Positions 9,202 to 16,940 of a stretch of DNA of 64,000 bases are shown in pieces (position 1 is the first letter of the stretch; each line of letters starts with the position of its first letter). Position numbers and translations under genes: made by a program. Location of the stretch: contig NZ_JAIWPE010000039.1 of the NCBI RefSeq assembly GCF_021028955.1, positions 1 to 64,000 of the forward strand, read 5' to 3'. A model generated the notes under the pieces. That model saw only the letters and a list, made by a program, of their open reading frames with translations. It did no database searches and had not been told where the DNA came from. The stretch is from Salipaludibacillus sp. CUR1. Its GTDB lineage: Bacteria > Bacillota > Bacilli > Bacillales > Salisediminibacteriaceae.

Positions 9202-9237
9202 AAAAAAAACGACCTGTTTTGGAAACACAGCTCGTTT
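9202..9237 (-). terminator. intrinsic terminator inside the exopolysaccharide cluster
   Basis: Read on the minus strand, AAACGA and TCGTTT (9207-9212/9232-9237) pair, an inner CTGT/ACAG pair extends the stem after a single mismatch, and eight T residues follow. It ends transcription behind epsM. No strong sigma-A promoter was seen between it and the next gene, so the distal genes probably depend on read-through. Confidence 0.75.
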
Positions 9238-9306
9238 GAATATTAATCACTTATAAAAAGGATGATTGTTTGACTGTTTTTGTCCAGTGACTGTCTTTGA
9301 CATTTC

Positions 9307-9942
9307 TCACAACTCTTTTACTTTCATCTTTGCAGGAACCCCTACAGCCGTGCAATGGGAAGGGATATTTGTAATAACGGTGGCGCCCGCTCCTATGACT
9401 GACCATTCTCCCACTTTCTTTCCCGGTATGACTGTCACACCTGCTCCTACGTGTGCGCCTTCATTAATCTTAACGGCACCGGCTAATGTAGCGTTTGGAG
9501 AAATATGAACAAAATCTCCAAGTACATTATCGTGTTCCACGACAGCACCGGTGTTAATAATACAGTGGCTGCCTACCTGACTGTCTGCATTAATGACCGC
9601 GTTTGCCATCACTACTGTCCCTGAGCCTATTGACGCACTTGAACTAATAACGGCTGAACGGTGGGCTAATGTCATATAAAATTCAGGAGGAATATTCAGT
9701 TTCTGTGCGACCTTTTGCCTCACCTCGTTATTGCCAATCCCAATAATTAATCTGACGCTCAGCCTTTTAATAAACTGGCTTGCCAGAAGGACCGGGCCAT
9801 AATATAACCCGTTCCTATAGGTGATCTGATCGTATTTATCATCCAAATACCCTGCCAGTTCCAAATGAGGATTCGTTTTAATTACATCTGTAATAACTTT
9901 ACTGTGTCCTCCATGACCTATGATCATCACTTTTCTACTCAT
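9307..9942 (-). CDS. epsM: sugar O/N-acetyltransferase with left-handed beta helix (EpsM-like, NeuD family)
   Basis: About 211 residues, close to the 216 of B. subtilis EpsM. The N-terminal part starts VMIIGHGGHSKVITDVI, the NeuD/PglD nucleotide-sugar-binding segment. From about residue 95 hexapeptide repeats follow (IGSGTVVMANAVINADSQVG, HISPNATLAGAV, GAHVGAGVTVIPG), forming the left-handed beta helix that binds acetyl-CoA. A histidine in VVEHDNVLG fits the catalytic base. The predicted job is acetylation of the amino sugar from EpsN. The start is uncertain: the ATG at 9942 overlaps the end of epsL and a GTG at 9951 is possible. The internal terminator follows 70 bp downstream. Confidence 0.92.
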   Translation of the reverse strand: MSRKVMIIGHGGHSKVITDVIKTNPHLELAGYLDDKYDQITYRNGLYYGPVLLASQFIKRLSVRLIIGIGNNEVRQKVAQKLNIPPEFYMTLAHRSAVISSSASIGSGTVVMANAVINADSQVGSHCIINTGAVVEHDNVLGDFVHISPNATLAGAVKINEGAHVGAGVTVIPGKKVGEWSVIGAGATVITNIPSHCTAVGVPAKMKVKEL

Positions 9943-10549
9943 GGCCGCCACTCACTTTCGAGTTTAATCCTCTGAATTTCTCTGCTGTGGCAGTTCCCGG
10001 CTGGTTTATTCCTTCTGATTTAAAGACTTTATATCCCGTTAAGAGCAGGATTTTGATGTCCAGCCAGAACGACCGATTATTGACATACCAGACATCCAAA
10101 TCAAATTTTTCCTCCCACGACAAGTTATTGCGCCCGTTAATCTGCGCCCACCCCGTAATTCCAGGCCTCACACGATGCCGCTGCAGATGCTTTTCGGTAT
10201 ACAACGGTAAATATTCCATTAACAACGGTCTCGGACCCACCAGGCTCAGTTCCCCTTTTAACACGTTTAACAGCTGCGGAAGTTCATCAAGGCTAAACTT
10301 TCTTAAAAACAGTCCAAATGGGGTAAGCCGCTTATCATCGGCAAGCAGGATGCCATCATTATCTTTTTCATCAGTCATGCTTCGGAATTTATAAAAAGTA
10401 AAGGGCTTATTATTTAAACCGGGACGCTTCTGTTTGAATAAGACGGGAGACCCCAGTTTCATTCTGACGAGACATGCGATCATTACTATTAATGGCAGCA
10501 AAACGATAATTAATGACAGTGATACTAAGAAATCGAAACCCCTTTTCAA
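9935..10549 (-). CDS. epsL: undecaprenyl-phosphate sugar-1-phosphate transferase (EpsL-like)
   Basis: 204 residues of the short bacterial sugar transferase type (PglC/EpsL). One hydrophobic re-entrant segment lies at residues 8-30. It is followed by VLFKQKRPGLNNKPFTFYKFRSMTDE and by SLDELPQLLNVLKGELSLVGPRPL, the catalytic D-E pair and P-R-P motif. RPGITGWAQINGRN completes the family signature. It loads the first sugar phosphate onto undecaprenyl phosphate at the inner membrane face and so starts the repeat unit. In B. subtilis EpsL uses UDP-diacetyl-bacillosamine made by EpsC, EpsN and EpsM, all encoded in this cluster. Its end overlaps epsM by eight bases. Confidence 0.94.
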   Translation of the reverse strand: MKRGFDFLVSLSLIIVLLPLIVMIACLVRMKLGSPVLFKQKRPGLNNKPFTFYKFRSMTDEKDNDGILLADDKRLTPFGLFLRKFSLDELPQLLNVLKGELSLVGPRPLLMEYLPLYTEKHLQRHRVRPGITGWAQINGRNNLSWEEKFDLDVWYVNNRSFWLDIKILLLTGYKVFKSEGINQPGTATAEKFRGLNSKVSGGHE

Positions 10550-10563
10550 TCTGCTCCCTCCTA

Positions 10564-11676
10564 TCAGCTCTGTAAGAAGAGCGGTCCCTTATCCGGATCC
10601 AGGAATTCCAGAAAGTCACTTCTGTATTCAATGTTTAATGTAATCACATATTCATAAATAAAAAAGAAAAAATAACAGACGACGATCGCATAATAGATGA
10701 GTTTCCTGTCTTTTACCGCAAATAAATGCACTACCCAGGAAATCAGTATTAAATTATACAAATCAAAATAAATAGACAGCCTTGCAAAAAGCCAGTTCTG
10801 GGTGGCTACGATCATAAAGATAACTCCCAATAGTGCTAAATTAACAATGTAATCGCACTTAGGAAACAGTTCCCTGAATTTATCCCTTCCGAGAAAGGCA
10901 AGAATAAGCGGGGCCGACCCAACTGCCACTCTGATAATATTGGCGCCGCCCTCATCAAAGTCACTGTATCCTCCGTAACCGTCTTCTCCAAGTGTCGAGA
11001 AGAGGAGCTCTGAAAACTGATTGTAACCAAGCACAATTAAAATAGCTGAAAACAAAATCAGAAATGTTGTTTTTGTCCACGCCTCCCTTCTGACAATAAA
11101 ATAGATGGGAAGAAGAACGAGCGCACTTTGATGAAAGGTGGAAGCCAGTAAAACAACAAGAGCATATTTTACAAAACTGCCTTCCAGAATAAATTTAGTG
11201 GAAGCAAATATAATGGCTGCTGCTAAATACTGCCTGATGCCGTTCATAGAGACGAGGTACATGCCTGAAGCAATAAAGACAAATAAGCTTAGCTCGAATA
11301 ACTTTGTGTATTTGTATAATACAAGGACGATTAGTACGTTCGTAATTAATGCGGCAGTAAATATTAACACCTGGGCGTTATCCGTAAACATTTTTAAAAT
11401 CATCTGCAGCACGCCAAAGCCCATATCTTTCTGACTTTGAACATACTCCCACGTGAACTCATTTGACTCAAATATATTTCTGTAGACATACGTATCGCCA
11501 ATGTTATTCCGCATCCCCGACACAACCACCAATGAAGCTAAGGAGACGAACATAAAAAAATAGCCCGGTTTCATGTAAGGGGCCTCACTAGTGACAGATA
11601 ATGCAGAATCCCTGAGGTGCCTCGCTCCTAATGAAAAACTGAACACAAGTGCTAAATTCATATAAAGAATTGTCAT
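10564..11676 (-). CDS. epsG: polysaccharide polymerase-type membrane protein (EpsG family)
   Basis: About 370 residues, against 367 for B. subtilis EpsG, with about ten hydrophobic segments across its length. Conserved family points are VVSGMRNNIGDTYVY near residue 50, SMNGIRQYLAAAIIF near residue 150 and ASTFHQSALVLLPIYFIVRR near residue 185. The family is a Wzy-like polymerase that joins repeat units on the outer face. The ATG at 11676 follows GGAAGGGAC at normal spacing; an upstream TTG at 11691 lies in front of that site and is less likely. The gene sits in the same place relative to epsL and epsM as in B. subtilis. Confidence 0.9.
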   Translation of the reverse strand: MTILYMNLALVFSFSLGARHLRDSALSVTSEAPYMKPGYFFMFVSLASLVVVSGMRNNIGDTYVYRNIFESNEFTWEYVQSQKDMGFGVLQMILKMFTDNAQVLIFTAALITNVLIVLVLYKYTKLFELSLFVFIASGMYLVSMNGIRQYLAAAIIFASTKFILEGSFVKYALVVLLASTFHQSALVLLPIYFIVRREAWTKTTFLILFSAILIVLGYNQFSELLFSTLGEDGYGGYSDFDEGGANIIRVAVGSAPLILAFLGRDKFRELFPKCDYIVNLALLGVIFMIVATQNWLFARLSIYFDLYNLILISWVVHLFAVKDRKLIYYAIVVCYFFFFIYEYVITLNIEYRSDFLEFLDPDKGPLFLQS

Positions 11677-11722
11677 AATTGTCCCTTCCAATCCAGAGGC
11701 CGTAATAGATTCAGAAAGTCCC

Positions 11723-12877
11723 CTACTCCATGATTAATGCATTTCCGGCAACCTCACGCCAGGCTTTTAAGGCCAATGACTCCGGCAGCTCTGCATCTGA
11801 AAAAGTTAAAATTTGGCCCTCCTCCACCACCCTTGTCACTGTGGCATCCGCAATTAAACCGATTGGAATATGCTCTGGTTCAGCCTTCATTTTTACTGCT
11901 TCTCCTCTTACTTCAAAGCTGCCGATCCCTTTAATTATTTTATCGCCGGGGAAAAGCTTACGTTTTGCGATAGCAGCTACGCTGATTGAAGGGGAAGCCG
12001 TATTATTGAGGAGAACCCCTTCTCCATTTAACACTCGCCGGATTGTTTTCATTATTTCCAAATGACAGAGATGAAAGGTTTGAACCAGAGTATAGTAAGG
12101 GCCTTCTCCCATTTTTAAATAACTGAGAGGCTGCTGCTGTATATCGTCATGCGTTGCGGTAATAAACACTCCTGCAGGACCTTTCGGGCAGAGAAGGTAA
12201 TCACTGATTGGACGATTTAACCTGGCAGCTTCATTGGCAAGCCTCGTTCCACCTTGATTGATATCAGCCGCTTTAAACCCAAGCAGCCCAGGAGCAGCAA
12301 TATCTGCCTGAAGACCGTTAGCTGCTAACGCCTGCTCGATTTGCACTTTCGTACCGTCAGTAAAAGAAGTGACCATTTGTAAACTGATGCCGTTTCGTTC
12401 AGCCCAGTAAAGCATATCTTCTCTGGACGGGTTCGTATTTAGAAATCCTTTTATATTGCCATAAACTAAAGGTTTAAACCCCATTTGCTCCACATTTTCC
12501 TTCAAAGCCGCCAGAGAGCCGGGCTGGTCCCCTTCCGCTTCTGTAATAAAACCCCTGCGGGCAAAATATGATCCTGTAGTGATTTGTAACTCCGAGTTCA
12601 TTGTAATTACCGGAAGTGAAGCACTGATTGCTTTGTCAATGACTGCCGTCCCGTGAATGACATCGCCGCTGCATTCAACAATTAAATCGGAGCTTTCAAT
12701 AAACTGTTCTACATTGTTGGTCAGCACACTCTTATCCGGAAAATTTTTGATCTCCTCCATCTGCCGGCGGGTTAATACGCTGGCAACGGTTAAATCATCC
12801 TGACTTTCCAAGGCATACACTAATCCTCTTGCAATAAAGCCTGTGCCTGCCACACCTATATTTACGGTCCGTTCCAT
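11723..12877 (-). CDS. NAD(P)-dependent oxidoreductase with C-terminal SAF domain
   Basis: 384 residues. NIGVAGTGFIARGLVYAL is a Rossmann G-x-G-x-x-x-G nucleotide site. The middle part resembles homoserine dehydrogenases, for example the ECSGDVIHG segment near residue 70 and the FTDGTKVQIEQ segment near residue 170. The last 90 residues contain an SAF-like fold (AAIAKRKLFPGDKIIKGIGSFEVRG), as in sialic-acid synthases and antifreeze-like domains. Proteins of this arrangement occur in polysaccharide and cofactor gene clusters, but their substrate is mostly unknown. It lies between a GT2 and epsG, in the same operon. It may make or modify a sugar or an amino-acid-like substituent, which is inference. 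Confidence 0.78.
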   Translation of the reverse strand: MERTVNIGVAGTGFIARGLVYALESQDDLTVASVLTRRQMEEIKNFPDKSVLTNNVEQFIESSDLIVECSGDVIHGTAVIDKAISASLPVITMNSELQITTGSYFARRGFITEAEGDQPGSLAALKENVEQMGFKPLVYGNIKGFLNTNPSREDMLYWAERNGISLQMVTSFTDGTKVQIEQALAANGLQADIAAPGLLGFKAADINQGGTRLANEAARLNRPISDYLLCPKGPAGVFITATHDDIQQQPLSYLKMGEGPYYTLVQTFHLCHLEIMKTIRRVLNGEGVLLNNTASPSISVAAIAKRKLFPGDKIIKGIGSFEVRGEAVKMKAEPEHIPIGLIADATVTRVVEEGQILTFSDAELPESLALKAWREVAGNALIME

Positions 12878-12896
12878 AACTGCCCCCTCTTGACTG

Positions 12897-13775
12897 TTAA
12901 TTCTGTTTCGCTAACACATACACATACAAAACGATGCCTAATGGAATGGCGAAAACAGTTAACAGTTTATTTGGCGTTTCTTCTATGAACTGTCTGTTTT
13001 TTATCATTAAGCTGCTTGAGACATAATGAATGGCCTGGCGGAATTTAAATGTTTTTTTCGCAAACGGCAGTTTCATCAGCTCTTTCCTGTAGAAAGCAAA
13101 GCCTTTCGGGTTTTTCCGGTATTGCCTGAACATGTTATTAGATGAGCCGTCAGGGAGGTATTCAACGATACAAAGCGGTTTATTTAACAGAAGCATAGGA
13201 TAGTCTTCATCTAACTTGTAGTACTTGTAGGCTAATCCCACGTATTTTTCACCTTTAAAAAGCGGATAAGGGTACTTTTTTGAGAGTGCTGTCCGGTACA
13301 CGAGCTTTTTATCCCCTGTGACCCCGTGTTTATAATGAAGATCAAATAAGGTGGACTTCTCTATGTGGTCCGGGAGTTTTGTGCCTATTATATTGCCGTC
13401 CGTGCGGACATCAAGGCCGATGATCCCGCTGACATCCTCACTCCTGTTAGCTTCCCAGAAAGTGAGAATTTCTTCTACAGCGTCAGGAGGCATGGAATCG
13501 TCAGAATCAATACAGACATTTAATTCTGTCTCTATCCTGTCATAAGCTGTGTTATGCGCCCCGTGCATCCCCTGGTTTTCCTGCCGGACATACTGGATGT
13601 CCAGTTCGTTTTCTGCTACCCAGTCCATCACCAGTTCTTTCGTGCCGTCAGTCGAACCATCGTCAATAATTAACCAGATGAAGTCTTTGCATATTTGCTC
13701 TTTCAGGCTGTTATAACACTGGTGCAAACAATACGCTCTATTAAACGAAGGAGTGAAAACAGTTAATTTTTTCAC
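12897..13775 (-). CDS. family 2 glycosyltransferase
   Basis: About 292 residues. KLTVFTPSFNRAYCLHQCYNSL, LIIDDGSTDGT near residue 39 and VCIDSDDSMPPDAVEEI near residue 86 are the GT-A donor-binding features. A hydrophobic C-terminal segment (LLTVFAIPLGIVLYVYVL) may anchor the protein in the membrane. I use the GTG at 13775 because GAGGTG lies six bases upstream; an upstream in-frame start at 13838 would place 21 atypical residues before the first beta strand and overlap the epsF-like gene. The spacing from that gene is then 10 bp. Confidence 0.9.
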   Translation of the reverse strand: MKKLTVFTPSFNRAYCLHQCYNSLKEQICKDFIWLIIDDGSTDGTKELVMDWVAENELDIQYVRQENQGMHGAHNTAYDRIETELNVCIDSDDSMPPDAVEEILTFWEANRSEDVSGIIGLDVRTDGNIIGTKLPDHIEKSTLFDLHYKHGVTGDKKLVYRTALSKKYPYPLFKGEKYVGLAYKYYKLDEDYPMLLLNKPLCIVEYLPDGSSNNMFRQYRKNPKGFAFYRKELMKLPFAKKTFKFRQAIHYVSSSLMIKNRQFIEETPNKLLTVFAIPLGIVLYVYVLAKQN

Positions 13776-13785
13776 TTTAGTCACC

Positions 13786-14886
13786 TCAGATTGCTGAGTA
13801 AAAACCTTGTGTCCAGGCTGCACTCGTTTTGATATCATACCCTTTCTCAGTTAAAAAACGGTTAGCTTCCTCCCGCTCCTTCGGCAGGTTAAGAGCTTTC
13901 TTAATTTCCTCTATCCACCTCTCTGTGCTGCCAAGGGGAACATAACTCATCAAACCCATTCCCATATCTGCTTCCTTAGTAATTTCATTAGAAATTACGC
14001 AAGGGAGCCCTGCACCTTGAGCTTCAATTAAAGTCACGGGCAACCCCTCATGCAGCGACGGAAATAAAAATAAATCAAAGGCTTGAAGCAGATGATGGAT
14101 ATCGCTTCTTACGCCGGTAAAGATGACTTTCTTCTCAAGATTTAAATTTTTTACTTTCTGCTCGATCTTCGGTTTTAAGGGGCCATCCCCTGCCAGTACG
14201 AGCCTTGTCTCCGGCATGGATTGATGAAGTTTTAAAAAAATACCAATAAGAAATGTGTGGTTCTTTTGATGGTTGAACCTTCCTACATGCCCTATAATCT
14301 TTTGGTCTGTGAGACCTAATTCTTTTCTGATGCGCTGTCTTGTCTCGGAACAGAACCTGTATTTATCTACTTCGATTCCGTTTTTCAATATGACAGCCTG
14401 ACCTACCTTGCCTTTAAACAGCCAGTTTGCAGCTGCCTGTGAGCAGGCCAGCAAATGAGTGGCGCTGGAGAGAACGGTTCTTCCGGCGTACCACTTATAC
14501 AGCCTGGCTGCCGTTCCCCCTTCACTGCTCGTATTATGGCTGTGGGCAATTCTTATTGGAACGTTATTTTTTTGTGCCTCTCTCAGGACGATCCCGCTCA
14601 TTTTATCCATATGGGAATGGACAATCACATACTCTTTATGCGTAGAAAAAAAGTGATTTAACGCCTTTACGTACCCGAAATGCCCTTTCTCTGTTACATA
14701 AGGGATTCGGTGAATGATGCCGCCCATCTCTGTAATTTCCCTGTCAAAATCGCCTTCTTTGCAGGTCAGAAAATCAAATTGGACCTTCTCGCGGTCGATA
14801 TTTCTATATAAGTTCATGAGAAGAGTTTCAGCTCCGCCGCGGTTCATATTAACTACAGCATGCAGCACCCTTATTGGATCGCCCAC
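13786..14886 (-). CDS. epsF: family 4 glycosyltransferase (EpsF-like)
   Basis: 366 residues, similar to B. subtilis EpsF from the first strand (RVLHAVVNMNRGGAETLLMNLYR) through HVGRFNHQKNHTFLIGIF and the donor-binding FPSLHEGLPVTLIEAQGAGLP. The family is GT-B, retaining, and acts on the lipid-linked oligosaccharide. A GTG start follows GGAGGGATATGA and overlaps the end of epsD by 16 bases. A second, related GT4 is encoded at 4784-5899, so the assignment of epsF to this copy rests on its position directly behind epsD. Confidence 0.9.
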   Translation of the reverse strand: MGDPIRVLHAVVNMNRGGAETLLMNLYRNIDREKVQFDFLTCKEGDFDREITEMGGIIHRIPYVTEKGHFGYVKALNHFFSTHKEYVIVHSHMDKMSGIVLREAQKNNVPIRIAHSHNTSSEGGTAARLYKWYAGRTVLSSATHLLACSQAAANWLFKGKVGQAVILKNGIEVDKYRFCSETRQRIRKELGLTDQKIIGHVGRFNHQKNHTFLIGIFLKLHQSMPETRLVLAGDGPLKPKIEQKVKNLNLEKKVIFTGVRSDIHHLLQAFDLFLFPSLHEGLPVTLIEAQGAGLPCVISNEITKEADMGMGLMSYVPLGSTERWIEEIKKALNLPKEREEANRFLTEKGYDIKTSAAWTQGFYSAI

Positions 14887-16025
14887 TCATATCCCTCCAC
14901 TTCGTTCATGTACCTGTTATAAATAATCTCCAGCTCGTTCGTGACTTTTGGAAGAGAGTATTTGGCAACGTGAGAGACTGTCTTTTCACTGAATTTGTTG
15001 CGCAGTTCTTCCTGCTGATATAATTCCAGCATTTTTTCAGCAAAAGCGAGGGTATCATCTTTCTCTATGACATAGCCGTTCACGCCGTTTACTACTAATT
15101 CCGAATGCCCTCTGTTCTTCAATACAATGGCCGGCAGTCCACAGGCCTGCGCTTCCATAATATTTACCGGCAGCCCTTCTCTGTAACTGGAGGACAAGGC
15201 CAGATCGCATATTGGCAAAAACTGATCGATGTCGTTTCTGAAACCGAGGAAGTCAACCTGATCACTAACCCCTGAGTCAGCGGCAATCTGCCTGCACTCT
15301 TCTAATAATTTGCCTTCACCGGCCAGCAGCAGCCGTGCATTCGACATTTGATCTTTTACAGCAGCCAGTGCTTTTATGAGCAGCTTCTGATTTTTATTTT
15401 TGTTAAATTCAGCTGTATAACACATTAAAAAATCATTTGATTGATAACCAAATGATTTCTTCCTTTCTGCCTTTTCAGTTTTTCCAACAGGTTGAAAGCG
15501 TGTGGTATCCACCCCTACACCGTGCACGTGTTCAATGCTCGTGCTTTTAAATTTATGATTGAGGGCGAGCCTGTGATCCTCATGATTGATCGTTATCAGA
15601 CTGTCTGTTAAGGATGCCAGGTATTTCTCAATCGGATAGTAAATAATCCAATTCACGTAAGGGGCTCCTTTACAGAAATGAAAACCATGAGCTGTATAAA
15701 TGACTTTTGTCCCTTTCATTTTCCTTGCTGTTCTAGCCGCCAGCCTTGCCAGTACGCCGCCCAAAGGAGTGTGACAATGAATCATGGCGTAATCGTTATT
15801 TTCTATAACCTTTCTGAGTGATTTATACCCGTTGACATTTGCCAGACTGAATGGCGACCGCTGAATCGGTATAGTAAACTTCTTATCTGTATAAGGCAGC
15901 GCCATCCTGCCTGAAGCCGCGACATGAACCTCCCACCCTTGCTCTTTAAACCATTTCATTGTTGGGAGATGGAAGGCTTTAAAATGGTAATCCACGGTTG
16001 CACACAGAAGTATTTTTTTTGGCAT
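14871..16025 (-). CDS. epsD: family 4 glycosyltransferase (EpsD-like)
   Basis: 384 residues, near the 381 of B. subtilis EpsD. Visible features are ILLCATVDYHFKAFHLPTMKWF at the start, VIYTAHGFHFCKGAP near residue 105, LMCYTAEFNKNKNQKLLIKAL and LALSSSYREGLPVNIMEAQACGLP, the last holding the E-x7-E donor site. The protein is predicted to add a sugar to the bacillosamine-primed lipid. It lies between galU and epsF with an 18-bp gap and a 16-bp overlap. The specific sugar has not been read from sequence. Confidence 0.92.
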   Translation of the reverse strand: MPKKILLCATVDYHFKAFHLPTMKWFKEQGWEVHVAASGRMALPYTDKKFTIPIQRSPFSLANVNGYKSLRKVIENNDYAMIHCHTPLGGVLARLAARTARKMKGTKVIYTAHGFHFCKGAPYVNWIIYYPIEKYLASLTDSLITINHEDHRLALNHKFKSTSIEHVHGVGVDTTRFQPVGKTEKAERKKSFGYQSNDFLMCYTAEFNKNKNQKLLIKALAAVKDQMSNARLLLAGEGKLLEECRQIAADSGVSDQVDFLGFRNDIDQFLPICDLALSSSYREGLPVNIMEAQACGLPAIVLKNRGHSELVVNGVNGYVIEKDDTLAFAEKMLELYQQEELRNKFSEKTVSHVAKYSLPKVTNELEIIYNRYMNEVEGYEWAIQ

Positions 16026-16043
16026 ACGATCACCTGCTTATGA

Positions 16044-16919
16044 TTATTTGATCGTTTCTTTATCAAGTATGGAAGAAAGGTACGTTAACAGCTGAAATTT
16101 TAAATCTTCTCTTTGAAGGGCAAATTCGATGGACGTCTGGATAAAACCGAATTTTTCACCGACATCATACCGCACACCTTCAAAGTCATAAGCATACACG
16201 GCTTCTTTTTGGTTGAGCCTGGCAATGGCATCCGTTAACTGGATTTCGCCGCCTGAACCGGGTTCCTGATTCTCTAATACAGAGAATATTTGCGGGCTCA
16301 AAATATAGCGTCCTAAGATGGCGAGATTAGATGGGGCCGATTCAGCAGCAGGCTTTTCAACCAATTCTCTGACCGTATAAATTCTTTCGCCTATTTCCTT
16401 TCCTCCCACAATGCCATAACGCGACACTTCATCATCCTTTACCGTCTGTACTCCCAGAATCGAAGCTTTATACCTGTCATAGCACTCCATCAATTGCTTT
16501 AAGCACGGTTTATCGGAACGGACAATGTCATCACCTAATAGGACGGCGAAAGGTTCGTCGCCTATAAACTTCCTCGCACACCATACAGCATGGCCAAGCC
16601 CTTTCGGTTCCTTTTGGCGGATATAATGAATATCTACTTTTGACGATTTCTGAACCTCATCCAGTAAACTCATCTTCCCTTTATTTAATAAGTTCTGCTC
16701 CAGTTCAAACGAGTTATCGAAATGATCCTCTATTGCCCGTTTGCCTTTGCCGGTGACAATAATAATATCTTCAATTCCTGAAGCGACCGCTTCTTCTACA
16801 ATGTATTGAATTGTCGGTTTGTCGACAATGGGAAGCATTTCTTTAGGCATGGCTTTCGTGGCTGGCAAAAAACGTGTCCCCAGTCCGGCTGCCGGAATAA
16901 TAGCTTTTCTTACCTTCAT
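16044..16919 (-). CDS. galU: UTP--glucose-1-phosphate uridylyltransferase
   Basis: 291 residues, standard for GalU/GtaB. The N-terminus [27 protein letters not shown] is the pyrophosphorylase signature with the G-x-G-T-R loop and the catalytic K. Other family parts are [23 protein letters not shown] with metal-binding aspartate, and GEIQLTDAI. It makes UDP-glucose, so the cluster brings its own sugar donor supply; many Bacilli also carry a housekeeping copy elsewhere, so gtaB-like would be an equally fair name. It starts with ATG behind CAGGGGGGATTAGACTT, 21 bp downstream of epsC. Confidence 0.95.
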   Translation of the reverse strand: MKVRKAIIPAAGLGTRFLPATKAMPKEMLPIVDKPTIQYIVEEAVASGIEDIIIVTGKGKRAIEDHFDNSFELEQNLLNKGKMSLLDEVQKSSKVDIHYIRQKEPKGLGHAVWCARKFIGDEPFAVLLGDDIVRSDKPCLKQLMECYDRYKASILGVQTVKDDEVSRYGIVGGKEIGERIYTVRELVEKPAAESAPSNLAILGRYILSPQIFSVLENQEPGSGGEIQLTDAIARLNQKEAVYAYDFEGVRYDVGEKFGFIQTSIEFALQREDLKFQLLTYLSSILDKETIK

Positions 16920-16940
16920 AAGTCTAATCCCCCCTGGTAC

